A stretch of DNA of 64,000 bases from Climacium dendroides. Its lineage: Eukaryota > Streptophyta > Bryopsida > Hypnales > Climaciaceae. The notes beneath the pieces are model-generated. The model had not been told where the DNA came from and ran no database searches. It saw only the letters and a program-made list of their open reading frames with translations. This document shows, piece by piece, positions 1-11,763 of this stretch. Location: positions 3,410,001-3,474,000 of the forward strand of contig OX467090.1 in NCBI GenBank assembly GCA_950106755.1. The letters run 5' to 3'. How positions within the stretch are numbered: the stretch's first letter is position 1; every line of letters starts with the position of its first letter. The position numbers were made by a program, and so were the translations under genes.

Positions 1-902
1 CCATTTTGTAGCTGGAAAGTTCACAGGGTCTGCAAACCCTAAGGACGGATTCGCTATTAGCGAATGCAAGGATGAGAGACATAGGCAAGTCCTAGAGTTC
101 TTCATTCCCATCCTGTATCCGGAAAAACCTACACGGGTCACCGTTACGGTGGCCAATACTATTTTTGGGGCTATGGAGAATTGGGCCGTGCACTGGAATA
201 GAATCATAGTCGGGTTAGTTTCTAAATTAGAAGAGCATGTAACCCGTGCCAAGGCGAGTCCGGTTAGTACCTACTTGTTCCATTTATACTACTAGCAGGA
301 ACTTTTGAGCGCTGAAGAGATAATCCAATATGACACCGAAAAGGCTATTCTGTCATACGGACTTTTTGGGGAGGAAGCGGAAGATCTGGTTGCGTCGGAA
401 CCAGAAGAACTCCCTAAAGAACCCTTGACCGATTCGAGGAACAAGAAGAGGAAGTCAATAGATTCGGGTTCGCGATCCAAACCACCGGCGATGGAGAGGA
501 GGGAGTCAAGCAAAGGACCAGAAGTGGAAACCAAATCATCATTTTTTAATGCTAGATTCGAGTGGATACGAGAGGCCAAGGTACTCCACGATAGTCTGGC
601 GGATCTGGTGCTAGACATGACGGAAGTTTTGAAGGTGGAACTGGATCAGATTGTCGAAGCCATCAAACGACTGCCCAAACCGGAAGATCTAAAGCAAAGG
701 GAGGACCGGATTCAGGAGCTGGAGGCGAAACGAAATCAACTCCAGGCCCGACTGAATTGGGCAGAAGGGGAGATGGCAGCTTCAAAGGAGAAAGAGAAGG
801 AGTCTCTCTCTCTTGTCAAAAACCTATCCGAAGCAATCGACATCAAGGCCGACGTCATCACGAAAGCGGCTTTGTTTGATTCAAAGATGATATATGGCCT
901 TA

Positions 903-1138
903 TTCGTTAAAATGAGACAATCTACACATTTTGAGACTGCAACCCTAAAACTTTATAGTGATTTATCCTCGAGTCGAGGATAAGATGAGCCTGCAACCTT
1001 TGGGAAATTAAAGGTTTTTATATATATTAATACATTGAAATCTTAACTTACCAAATAGTCTTAAAATTGAACAGTTATTTAGATTTATCTTCGAGTCGAG
1101 GATAAAAATGAGACTACCAAAAGTCTCAATATAACGAA
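903..1138. mobile_element. 236-bp MITE with TIRs, 10-bp target duplication and internal palindromes
   Basis: The ends form imperfect 16-bp inverted repeats (TTCGTTAAAATGAGAC at 903-918 and GTCTCAATATAACGAA at 1123-1138). Both sides carry the direct repeat TATGGCCTTA (893-902 and 1139-1148), so the insertion site is clear and interrupts copy A. A duplication of about 9-10 bp would fit Mutator-type elements, but the ends match no family I know. It holds two 21-bp palindromes and repeats of a TGAGnCTGCAACC-like motif. There is no coding capacity, so it must depend on a transposase supplied elsewhere. Confidence 0.85.
963..1105. repeat. Pair of 21-bp palindromes inside the MITE
   Basis: Palindromes lie at 963-983 (arms TTATCCTCG and CGAGGATAA, spacer AGT) and 1085-1105 (one mismatch in the left arm, same spacer). 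They have 9-bp arms, a 3-bp spacer and a CTCG-N3-CGAG core. This is the layout seen in the array at 33.8-42.6 kb, but the outer arm bases differ. Confidence 0.85.
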
Positions 1139-1909
1139 TATGGCCTTATATCGAAAGGCCACATCACCGGGACCAAGATAGTGACCATCCTCGTGGACTT
1201 CATTGCAAAGATAGAGCGGGTTTTAGGAGAGCTACGGCAGCTACTAGCGGCCATTGATCCGAATCAGGTGATGGATTTCTCAACCTTTCCGGAACTTCCT
1301 TTTGTCTCGGATACTCCAAGGAGACTGGTAGCGGATCGAGCAGTTCGAATGGAGGGACTGAGAGGGATACTCACACTAGCTGAGCCTACCTCTAGCAAGA
1401 TGTGAATGACGGAGTTAAATTTGAGGCCAGCTTCGGAACCGGAACCTGAGTCCAGTGTGAAATCGGTTCCGGTACCACCCAAAGTCTCGACTCTGGAAAT
1501 TTCCAGGGCGTAAACGGTACCGAACCTTTTGAAGGGGACATTCAAAGTTCTAGGACAGCAGGTTAGAAGAGATCTCATCAACTGGATCGGTGGAATGACC
1601 AATCCGGCCCGGATGAATCCGGAAGGGTTCTCGCATATGCAAGGGACTACACTGGAAAAGAGAAGCAAACCCACAACACTGGAGGAGACACCGCTAGAGA
1701 AGGAGAAGGAAGTTCAAATCATTGAAGATTCTGAAGAAGAGAGTGTGCACTCCACTTCCGAAATTGAGGGGGACAACGATCCGTCTTCCGCAACGCGCCA
1801 CATCCAAACTCGAGCAACAACGAAAATGACTCCAGCTAGAAGTACGAAGGGGACGCCAACCAGTCAAGTAGGCAACCGCTTGAAGAAGGGTTGGAGGCCA
1901 AAACATTAG

Positions 1910-3300
1910 AATTCTTAGGAAGAGTAGTATCGGATCCAGAACGGGTTTCCGAGCGTGGGCCCAGGTTCCGAAATCATAGGCATGTAATTCAGGAAGATCC
2001 GACATTCTCGGGACAACAGTAACTGGCCTTTCCGGATATTTCGGGGGTTCAGTGATTGATTGGCTGAATTTCTGGGTTTTTCCTGTCAGGCTTTTAGGAG
2101 TTGACTTTGGATTTTCAGTTAGTATTTTAATGGCTAGCAAGTTAGTTGTCTAGGATTCCATTCCAATTCCACTTTAGTGCTTTCACATATGTTATTTCAG
2201 TTTTCCTTCTTAATCTAAGTCAATTGGGGTACTATTGGCTACACTTTGCTTATATAGTTTTGGCTAGTGTATGTGTTTGTGTTGTATCCTTGGACTGGAG
2301 TAAGAGAGGGAAGGGAGAGGAGGAATCCGGATCTTGAGCTACAGATCTCTTGGATGTTGAGCTAATCAGGAGAGGATGCAGGCTAAGTAAGGGAGTGAAA
2401 GCGTTACGTACCTTTAATTCGTTGGAACGGTGATCCGGATAAGAGAGGTAGAGGTCCCTGCGAGTCCGGAACCAAGAGGGTTCTGTGCGGAGATAAGCGA
2501 CCGCCAGAGGAAAGGAACTCCCACTACTCCGGAAGGTCTACCAACCTCCCCCTTGGTACGTGTCTTCTCCTTGAAAATCTACTCCCTTGAATCTATAAGT
2601 TCGGATCCGTCGTTGTAGTAAGAGAGGTGTAAGAAATTCTTTGTGTGACCTGTTTTCGGATTGGCCAATCCGGAAACTGTGAGAAAATACTCCTCCCTCC
2701 TCCTACAACTGCGTTGTCAAGGGTGTGTTGTTTAGTAGATTTAGAGTACAAAGAGGTTGGTTACATAAGTGGTGAGTCCCGACCTCTTTTTAGATCAAGG
2801 GCGGACCCTTTGAGGGTAAAACAAAGGCGACAAAAACTAGTAACAGGAAGAAAGACGGAACTAGGTTCCGGAGGGGGTCTGGATCCGGAACGTACTAAGT
2901 TACCGGAACGAGGTGGGGAAGTAAAACAAGGGGGAATTAAGGATGTAGTCACGATCCGGATACTTCTAATTCAACCGATATTATACTAGAGTTCCCTAGA
3001 ACGATAATTCGTGTCATCTTGCAACAATTTGTCGTTATAAGGATATTTACGGCTAGCTATGTGTACGACAACGTCTTACGGATAAAATTTTATTCCTACA
3101 TTCTAGGTCAGGTAGACTGTATTATTGGTTGTGGCCACGAAGATGACGCTTTCTGCTGGCTTCCATCATGTTCAAATCCAATCACAATAATGGAGAAGCA
3201 TATCCAACTTAGGGTTCTACTGCTTCTCCCTTACCTGCCCAATAGAAGGGTACTAATTCACATTTAGGTCACATTGAGAATTGTTTGAATGCTTCTAAAT
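1910..3300 (+). other. 3' non-coding region of copy A
   Basis: This stretch has no convincing gene. It shares landmarks in the same order with the regions downstream of copies B and C: a GTCGTTGTAGT segment followed by GTGACCT (here near 2610-2650, in B near 7005-7035, in C near 49710-49770), then an AACGAT segment (here 3000, B 7378, C 50219). It is rich in TCCGGA motifs. It is probably the untranslated tail of the same element. The right boundary is uncertain. Confidence 0.5.
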
Positions 3301-3312
3301 TTACAGTCGGAC

Positions 3313-3770
3313 ATGGATGTAGGCCATGCTAATGCGCAGCAGGTCTTTAACTCAGAGGACAATGACTTCGACACCAAGGAGAAGTCCTTTGAGAACCCGC
3401 AGAAGCGGAAAAGATCGCTAGTGCGACCGTGGAGCCCGATCAAGATTCACCGACCTCGTTCTCCACCACCACAACGTCCGCCAATTGCACCATGCGCGCC
3501 TGAAGCCTTGTCACAGCAAGGACCTGGATATAGGAATTGGCAGTGGGTGCCTAGTGGCTAGTGGATGCAGCCCCCGCCAATGCAACTAGCACCTTGGAGG
3601 GTTGGGCCCCAGCCTCCATCAGTTCTGTATCTGGACAGGTGGGCAGGGCATTTTTCAGGGAATGACTTTAGCAATGCAACTGAAATCTCTACAGACAGTG
3701 CTACAAGAGCATCACGACAACTGAAATGCAACTTGTACGATGATGGGAGAAAAGAACGCAACAGAGGAGG
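3313..3770 (+). pseudogene. Pro/Arg-rich exon of the Transposase_24/FCP1-like gene, 5' of the copy B insertion
   Basis: An open frame follows a splice-acceptor-like TTTACAG and encodes an acidic start, a basic KRKRS segment and a Pro-rich stretch (RPRSPPPQRPP). One in-frame TAG at 3559 lies in a Gln-compatible place (VPSG-stop-WMQPPP). The frame runs to GGAGG at 3766-3770, where element B begins. Joining 3770 to 7441 keeps the frame open into the downstream exon, so this is the front part of the gene that resumes at 7441. Upstream exons, if any, are displaced by copy A or lie outside the window. Confidence 0.6.
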
Positions 3771-6700
3771 TGTGGGAATGTGATCCCACATGCTAGACCC
3801 AGAACACTAGCATATGACGGGAAATTTCAAAAATTGTTCCCTTAAAAAGGAAAGTTTTTGAGTTCTCATAGGAAATTAGGGAAACTTAGGAATGCCAGAT
3901 CTCCGGATCCGGAAAAATTTCATTAGGTCTAAAAACCTATTTCCGGAACCCTAGAAAGTTCCGGAAATCGGGTGACGGCACCGACCCTAAAAGCTGGAAA
4001 CCAGATCCGTACTAGGGATAGGGTTTTGCCGCCAAAACTTGTCCCGTACATTCATCCGATTGACTATCCATCTGGCTAGTATAAGAGGAGGACTGTAGTT
4101 GGCAGAAGACACGAGTACTTCCTTATTTTCCTTCCACCTGTGTTTTCCGTCTTCCTAGCTTTGTGAGAATTCCGGTAGACTGAGGGACTGTGTGAGTTGC
4201 GATTGTGCAGGGGTTACCGGAGTGAAACTTTGTGAGCAGGAGAGTTAGGGAGAGATTGTGTGAGGTCTGTTTGTGAGCATGATGTCTTCCAAGGCAAGCT
4301 GGCGCAAGCTGAAGGATCTGCCCGAGGACTCAAACGATGAGCTTCCGCCAGCGCCGCCCCAACCGAAGACTATTCCGGTGATGAAGGTGGTGCCAGAGGT
4401 TCCTACTGAGGAGGACCGGCTGGTGCGTCTGTGAGAGAACCTCACCAATAGGGAGTGTAAGGGGCTCATGGAGGTTCCGTGGGGCATCAAGGAGGAGAGC
4501 TTGGTGTCTGATTTACTTCGTCCGGAAAGCGGTATCTTGAATACTATCCTCCGGGCGAAACCGGAACTGTGGTCGGTTAACATGTGGAGAGCCGCCTACA
4601 AGTTTCGGGAGGCGCCGGACAAGGTCATGGAGAAGAATCAGGAGGTTATGGAGGGCGAATTCCGGGCGCTGGCCAATCCGAAGGAGGGTCATCAGGTTTT
4701 CGACCTGGTGAATATGGAGTATCGGGATGTGATAGCATTCTTTAATCCTATCCTCCATCCGACCAAGTCGCGGCGAGTGGTGGCGAAGGTAGCCTCTGCC
4801 ATCTTGGGGAGCCTCCAAGGTAAAATGATGATGGATTGGGCAACCATCATCTACGAGTTAATAGGGGACCTTGTGTGTTCCCTCCGGTCGGGGAAGAAGG
4901 ATCAGAGCCCACTTTCGGCGTACCTTTCCCATCTGTATGCCCATCACTCCCTACTTAAGGCAAACGAGGAGAGTGCCTACTAGGAACTAGTTCAGCTCCA
5001 GCAGTACGGAGGAGAAGAACCTTTCCCTCGTGATGGACCGGACGATGAGGAGACGGAGGATGAGGAGCTGCCCATTCCTCTAAAGAAGAGGCAACGGCGA
5101 AATAGGACTCCACCAGTAAATCCGATAGAAGATCCTCCCGCGCCGGAGCCACTGGAGGAAGAAATTCTGGCCCCGGAAGAAGTCCGACCTTTTGCACAGG
5201 CAGTTGGACTGATGCAACCGCAAGCTGGTCCCACTCAAGCCGAGGCCGGACCCTCTCGACCCAGGCTTATGGAGGTAGAAGAGGGAGATAGAACCCACAT
5301 GCAACTAGGGGGGACGCCGTTGGAGGACATCACGGAAATGGCCTAGCACCTTGTATGGCGGGCGGATGACCTCACGAAGCTTCTCGAGAATTACGAGGAG
5401 GCTCTTAAGCAGGTGTGCCGAAAGATGGCACTGACTGACCGGAATGCCATCTTCTAGAGGACGGATGCGTTGATGGCGGCGGAGAAGCAAAACGGCCTCC
5501 TAATAGAGGAACGGAATCGACTGGTGACGGAGTTGGGGGCGTTACATGTGGAGAACTGGACATTGCTGGACCGAGTCTAGGATTCGGAATCCAAGTGCGT
5601 GGGATTGGAGAGTAGTCTACGCACAGCCCAGGAGATGGTCTAGCTCATAGAAGGGGACCACCGCCGGCAAATAGCGGCATTGTGTCAGGGTGTGGTCCAG
5701 CTCCGGAATTCCTTGGAAGTACCGGCGGACTACATCAACAAAGCCTGGCTATTCAAAGTCAACCTCAACGCAGCTGCTAGCTTGAGTCAGGTACACATCA
5801 TCAAGTGCTTGTTAGAGCAGGCGAGACGGATGGATGCATTCCGGGCAGATATGTGGGAGATGATGGAGTATTTGGCTCCCACTGAGTCGGATCCGGTAAT
5901 TCTTTCTTCCCCCTCCGTGCAAACTTTGGTGGTTACGGAAGGCAATAACCCAGAACCCATGGTTATTGAAGTAGCACCGATGGTACCAGTTGATCCGGAA
6001 CTTTCACCACCACTCGGAAGGTTAGAAGGAGGGGATTGGGGAGCCGTGGTATCCAAAGGAAGCAAAAATCTACTTCCGGTGTACCCGACCATCGACCTGA
6101 CAAGTACTTCTCCGGAAGCTCACAGTGGTTGGGCGGTACAGTCTTCTCCTCGTCATAAGAAGACCCAGAAGGATTCCCGGGGAAGTCCGGACGTTCTGAT
6201 AGTCGGGACCCAGAGAGTAGACAGGGATCCCAACATCGTGGAAGTCCAGAGATGGGGACAAAGGGGTCCAAATTTGTTTTCTCCGGGGAGTAGCCGGAAG
6301 AAGATGAAGCTGTATTTGTTGAAGGACTATACTCCTCCCGCGGATCTAGATCCCAAGGAATAGTGTGTAGTAGTATAGAGTAGCGGCAATACCGGAGTCC
6401 GGCCGTCAAAAGCCGGAAAAATAGGATCTGGGATTTATTGGAAATCTAGCGGACCAGTAGGAATGTTTTGTGGGATTTTTAGGGTGATGTTAGTCTTAGT
6501 ATAAGTAGGGGTTTTGATGGCCTTTCTGGTCATTCACATCCGTCCCATAGTTTCAGCATTGTATCTTTTTGAGCTTAAATCCAAGTGTTTGGAAGTATCC
6601 ATTTTCTTATCTTTTGTATTCGGTATATATTTATGGGGTGGGTGGGTCCATTCGTGCTTTTCCGGAGACTGAGAACTTACCTTGAGTAGCAAGAGTCGAC

Positions 6701-7435
6701 TTTGTGAGTGGTTTCCGGGTGTAACTAACTTGATGGAGAGATCGACCGGATGGTTCCGACAGTAGTGTTAGTATATTACTACCCGGATGCCGGTATAGCC
6801 TGCAAGTAGGATACGGCCTTAGATGAAAGGGTATCTGAGAGGCTGCTAGCAAGCTTCCGTGTACGAGAGCTTTGCAAGACGTGCCTGAATTCCGAATTGC
6901 CGTAATTCCCCGTAGAACAGAGTTAAAAGCCCCGGCGCAAGCCCGAGAGAGTACAAGGAGATCCACCCGGTCGACGGGAGGCTCAGTGCCCGGTTAAAGT
7001 TAGAATGTCGTTGTAGTCTTTGATTGTTCCTGTGTGACCTAGTTCGGTAAACCTTCCGGATCTGTGAGGTGACGGAAGAGTAGGACACTTCCGGTCCCTG
7101 AAGAGTTAGGTTATAGTAGTGTTAGAGATTGAGATTGAGGGAGAGAGAGAAAGAGAGCGTGTTTTCGGACACGGTAAGCATCCAGACGGTGGATCTGGCC
7201 ACTCGTCACCCAAACCCAAGGATCCCGGAAGGGGCACTGAACGGTTTCCGGACTTTTCCAGAACCCACCCGGCACTAGTGGCTGGACCGGACCTGCAGTC
7301 CGGAGTAGTCTAACGGAGAGAAAGTGAATGCTTAGATTGGGTTATCCTATAGATCTGTAAACCTCAAGTCCTCGTGGGAACGATTCGGGAATGGTTTACT
7401 CTAAGTGGGCCTTTGGTGCAAATTAAGGGCTAACT
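3771..7435 (+). mobile_element. Copy B element, a discrete 3.67-kb insertion flanked by GGAGG
   Basis: GGAGG occurs at 3766-3770 and again at 7436-7440, and precise removal of the element plus one copy rejoins an open frame of the host gene. The element starts with two adjacent hairpins: TGTGGGA/TCCCACA (3771-3790) and ATGCTAG/CTAGCAT (3790-3813). It then has about 450 bp of leader, one long ORF (4279-6363) and about 1.07 kb of tail. I found no long terminal repeats and no clear TIRs, and the ends are TG...CT. A 5-bp duplication is typical of integrase-inserted elements, but the class is unresolved. A GTGGGAACGAT segment near the end recalls sequence found next to the LTRs of plant retrotransposons. 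Confidence 0.7.
4279..6363 (+). pseudogene. Copy B coiled-coil ORF, 695 codons with six nonsense codons and no frameshift
   Basis: A single frame runs from ATG 4279 to TAG 6361. It contains TGA at 4432 and TAG at 4981, 5344, 5455, 5578 and 5641, with no indel. Residues about 60-230 match the N-terminal domain of copy C (NPKEG, a FFNPILHP block, and a HLYAHHSLLKANEES block comparable with HLYDSLGTLKTSEKT). Then come an acidic/Pro-rich linker, a coiled coil (about 355-470), a conserved NKAWLF segment comparable with NKAKLY in copy C, and a low-complexity tail ending in a basic KKMK patch. Each TAG fits Gln in context (for example AQEMV-stop-LIEGDH). The function is unknown. It is inactive unless the stops are read through. 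Confidence 0.75.
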
Positions 7436-7440
7436 GGAGG

Positions 7441-10400
7441 AATATTGGACCGACTAATCGCTACGGGAGGCAAGAAACCCCACTTCATCTCAGTCACTGA
7501 TGAAGGTGAGATTGATGCAGGTTGTGCGGGGAAAAATGCTTGGAATAGATTGGTTAGGACGTATGTGCCACGCATACTGGACATGAGTGTCATAGATTGG
7601 AAGAAACAGAAGCCTCACTTAGTGTAGAAGTTGAGGGAGACCCTGGACAACAACTTTGAGTACTTAGGCAACGATTTGGGCACACTAAGCTTTCGAAATG
7701 CCATAAAGTGGTACTTGAAGACAAAGCGCTTCACATTGAAGTCTCTTTTCTTGAGCAGGGGGAGGATGAGTGCCCATCCCATGTGAATCCGGATCAATGG
7801 AGTAGATTGATTGACTATTGGGGTACAGAGATTCAATTGAAGAAATCGGCAACAATGGCCCACGCAAGGAGACAAGTGAAAAACTTCTCTATGGTGGGCA
7901 GGAAAGGGAAAGCAAGGAAGGAGGCAGAGTTGGTGAGTTCAAAGTTCATTAAATTTCATTGCAACACGCAGGATAGTCCTGTCCCTCTTTTTGCTTGTTT
8001 GCTGTCATTTTGAAGCTTGCTATGGAGAGGAATATCACGCAATTCAAGATTCTGGGTGCCAAATCTTGTTTGTGAGGTTTACTTGGTATGGAATATCACG
8101 TAATTCACGATTCTATGTATACTGGTTGTAGAAGGAGGGAAGGCCTACTGGCGTGGGGTTAATGGACATTGCAGATGCAATGCAATGATCTTCCAGCCAT
8201 GTTGGACGTGGATCGGTAAGCTCTCTGTCATTTTGTGATACGGTATGTTTGATTGTCGCTAAAAAACAAATGTGCTATAAATTTGCTCTTGTTTTGAATT
8301 GCATCATTCTTTGTTAATAGAGAGAAGAAGAGTAATGGTATAAACTTTCTTATGTCCTTGTCTGTATCGTGATGCAAGTAATGCTAAATGGTAAGGTATA
8401 ATTAGGGTTGCAGTTGGTCTTGTATTATACACTCCAAATTGCATTCAGGTATTAACATATCCTAGATGTCATATTGCAACTCACTTAGCTTTTGCATAGC
8501 AATCCCTCTATTATGTGAACAACACATGAGTATTTAACATTTTTACATTGTAGGTGGAGACATTGTGCTTCTCATATGTTAGTGAACGCAAGCACAAGCA
8601 TTGGGCTATAGAGTCACATAAGAGTTGCTGAATATTTCAATAGGGAATCTATAGTCATAATGAAGTCATACAATAGTTGTTCCACAGTTGTCACCAAATG
8701 GCGTCTTCTGTCGTGCATCGCCGTATGAGTTGTACTGTAGTCATTGAGTAGTAGGCCAATCATTTGGCAGTTGCCTCGCTAATGGGAACATGATTATCAA
8801 CTAACTATTGAGTTTCTCTTGTTTGGACGACGTCTGAGAGCTATAGGGTCTCAATGCAGGGGATTCAGCTAGAATATGTACTATAGAGAAGTCCCAGACG
8901 GACTTGAAGGGCGAGTTCTCGAAAGTTTTGGTGAGTACAGCAGCCACCAACAATGCAGTGGAGGACCTCAAGACAATGTTCAGTACGTTTATGGGGAAAA
9001 TGAAGGATCCTTTTCACGATAGCCCATCGGCATCCAAGTCCCCTTTGGAGATTCAGACATCCAACATGCTTCTGGAAGTTGACGTAGTGGACTTAATCCC
9101 TGATCCTCGTCTGCTGAAAGTAGCCGGCTCTCTGGTACTTCCCCCTCCCGCTCCATCACAGACGACTAATGCAGCTGAAGAAACCTTGAACCCCGAAGTT
9201 CAATCACCCTCCGCAAGTCCCGTAGTATAGAAGGCAGGCGGCATTGGAAAGAAAGGGAAATCCGCCCCTACTCCCCCTAGTGTCCCGACTAACATTTCCG
9301 TAGACAATGTGAAGGACAGCGTTCCAATTTTGGAGGAGGCCATTCCGAAGGTGGTGGATGTTGTTGAAATCATGCCTGATGACACACAAGACCCTGCTAC
9401 CATAGTTTTTGGATCAACTGCCATGGAGGTGCAAGTTCCGGAGGTTGTACATGGCGGGACAAGCAAAGGGGACTCTGGAAAGAATAGCGTTGGTATTGAT
9501 GCAGGTAACCCGTACTGCTTGGCTGAGGAGGGCTCCGACACTTTGGAGGACTCCGGAAAGGAAGTGGAAGTAAATACTACTCCTACGAAGTCTTCCCCTA
9601 AGAAGCAAAAGAAAGTCACGAAAGTGGCCAATGAAGTAAATGCCAAGGCAGCACTCCCTGATTCTACGTCAGATCAGGTGAGAGCTGCTTTGAATTTGCG
9701 CATTCCATCCTTTGAAAATGCAAAACAAAAATTGCTGATTTTTGACATTCATGGGACCTCGCTAGATTGTAGTCTAGCTTCAGAGAGGAATCCAAACTCT
9801 AGAATTAGACCCACCTTAAGAACGAAGACGAGGAGGGTCTTTCTAAGGTCATGGTTGCAGCCCTTTCTATCCAGGTGCTTCTTTAATTTCACAGTGGGAT
9901 TTTGGGGCAGTAAAAGTCAATTTTACATAGACGACATTGTGCCAACAATTACAGGAAGGCACCAAGGAGGCCTTGACTTTAGCCCTCTTTTTGTTTGAGG
10001 GGGGAAAAAATGTACTGCTATAAAATTTGATGGGGATAAACTAGTAGCTTGGGGTAAATCTTTGTCTGCGTTTTATAGTGAATGGCCTCGATTTAGCGCA
10101 TCCAACACTATTGTCCTTGACAATAATGCTTCAAGAGTGTCTTGCAACCCGGATTCAAATGTGGTCATCACAAAAGCCTTCTATGTCGCTGATTTAGCTA
10201 AATTGGCCGATGACAACAACTATTTGAAGGCCACTTTGTGGCCACTTTTGGAAGCTCTTTATGTCGCCACAGATGTAACGAAATTTCATGCAAAGAATGC
10301 TACCCATGTGCAAAACAACACAATCCAAGAGCATGTGTTGATACGGAATTTAGATCTGGATGACTGTGTAGAGACAAGGGAAGGTGAAGGGACTTATGGA

Positions 10401-10570
10401 CCACGTGGTTCAAGCTCAATTGTGTCCCCTCACCTTCCATTTGTTTTCCATTCTAATATGAAATGTGTGTGTGTTTGCAAAAGGTGGCAGGGAAGAGGGA
10501 CACGAGGTCAAAGATGATAGTAGAGGAGGAGAAGAAGCGGGAGTCGTCGAAGAAGGTGAGATGAAGAATT
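7441..10570 (+). pseudogene. Transposase_24 plus FCP1-like HAD gene, 3' part, multi-exon and broken
   Basis: The frame continues from 3770. Around 7760-7930 the block PDQWSRLIDYWG...RKGKARKEAEL matches the plant Transposase_24 (En/Spm-associated) pattern; it ends at a GTGAGT donor near 7932. A small exon may lie near 8130-8216. The next exon starts near 8886 after TATAG and runs in one frame to about 10400: a Ser/Pro/Val-rich linker, then KLLIFDIHGTSLDC and WLQPFLSRC, and after 10062 NTIVLDN and WPLLEALY, which are the order of motifs in FCP1/NIF-type HAD phosphatases. A last basic exon (KRDTRSK...EEKKRE) ends near 10560. In-frame stops are TAG 7625, TAG 9228 and TGA 9996, and one frame change lies near 7745. 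The first HAD motif reads DIHGT instead of DxDGT, so phosphatase activity would be doubtful. Confidence 0.6.
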
Positions 10571-11763
10571 CTGAAAGTGCAACTTCATTACATTTTTTTT
10601 TAAGGAAGCAGGAGCCTATGATCTAGGCTATCTGAGTTCTATGACTGTTGAATGACTATGTAGTCATTTAGTACTTCCATAGTACTCTCATTGGAGTCAT
10701 ATGCGAGTCAATAAGGGTTGTTGTCAATGAAGTATCAGTCATTAGTCAGTGTTTTTTTAAGCAGCAAAAAAAGGCCTAATTGCCACATTTTTTAAAGTAG
10801 GTTCCAAAGCCCTTAAGAAATGAAGGGCTCCGATGAAATCCAATTCGCTAGAAATTCCCCACCATCGATCTTGAGGAGGTCTGATTCTCCAACTGACGTG
10901 TACATGTCGCCATCTGGTTTCAGCAGCCTGTCCCCGACCATTGGCGAGGATGTAGCCATGTGGCGAAATCGAAGACGTTGAAATGACCAGGCGGGGCCAG
11001 CCAAAACCCTCCACTAGTCACCTCGCGCCACCTTCAGCTGTTGTCGTCACCAGCTTGTGCTTCTTCATCATGAGTCCGTCATCGCCACTTCGCCAGTTGA
11101 TTGTAGTTTGTTCATGTTGCTGGTAACGGTGTCGTCTGTAGTAGTAGTAAGTGAATTTCTTGAGATTTCGGTTTAATCAGCAAGAGTGGAAGGCCGATTC
11201 AGTTTAGAATTTGTACCTCGCAATCTGGCATAGGTGATCATGGCGAGATCAGGCGCGAGGAGGATGAGCTTCGTTTCGGCCGCTGCTTTGGGAGGATTCT
11301 TCTTCAAAATATATGCTGGATGGAGGTTTGCATTTTAGAAATGCATGCTCACTCGCTCAGTAATTTGTGTGTTGGTTTGTGCTGTGTTGCTCAATCTCCA
11401 TCGTGGATGTGCTCACAATTTCAGGGTTTAGGCTTGTGAGGATGGCTACGTTGCATTAGTGGACGTTGCATTGTGAAAGCGTTAGACATTGCGATCATCT
11501 GTTTCTTCATCGTCAATACCAAATCCTTTTGGTTGTTTTGCTTTGCGTGTATATGCTATGGCAGCTGTGTAACTTTTGTTATGTCGCTAATTTCTTCTGC
11601 TGGAGGACGCTTATAAGTTGTAAGTGTAATCACTCTATTCTGGGATTGGGGCATTGGGCTACCTAATTCTGTAGTTAGAACAAGGTGAGACTGTGAGAGT
11701 GTATTGTTCGTTACTGTGAGTTTTGTTTGGCTTGGCTTTAGGGTAATTGACCTTAAAGTCACA
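10571..11763. other. Spacer between the HAD-like gene and the hAT element
   Basis: Mixed composition with no ORF that looks coding on either strand. It probably contains the 3' end of the upstream gene and the 5' region of the hAT gene. I could not find an 8-bp target duplication or TIR that fixes the left hAT end. Confidence 0.4.

Larger units (their letters stand above)
2..1909 (+). pseudogene. Copy A of a coiled-coil transposon ORF family (5' end outside window)
   Basis: The frame beginning at base 2 is homologous to the intact ORF at 47065-48963: both carry a PKDG motif, a VLEF/MLEF-IPILYPE block and an ANTIFGA block, then an acidic linker, a coiled coil around 640-830 and a Lys/Ser-rich tail. 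The frame is interrupted by TAG at 293, TGA at 1403 and TAA at 1511, and by a 236-bp insertion at 903-1138. Removing that insertion plus one copy of its target duplication brings both halves into the same frame, and I found no frameshift. The last stop is TAG at 1907. The protein is not one I can name. Its layout recalls the extra ORF1-type proteins of plant transposons, which is an inference. It is non-functional as it stands. Confidence 0.7.

Noticed and set aside
3771..7435. Copy B as an LTR retrotransposon
   Set aside because: The 5-bp duplication fits, but I found no repeat of the first few hundred bases at the 3' end and no reverse transcriptase or integrase.
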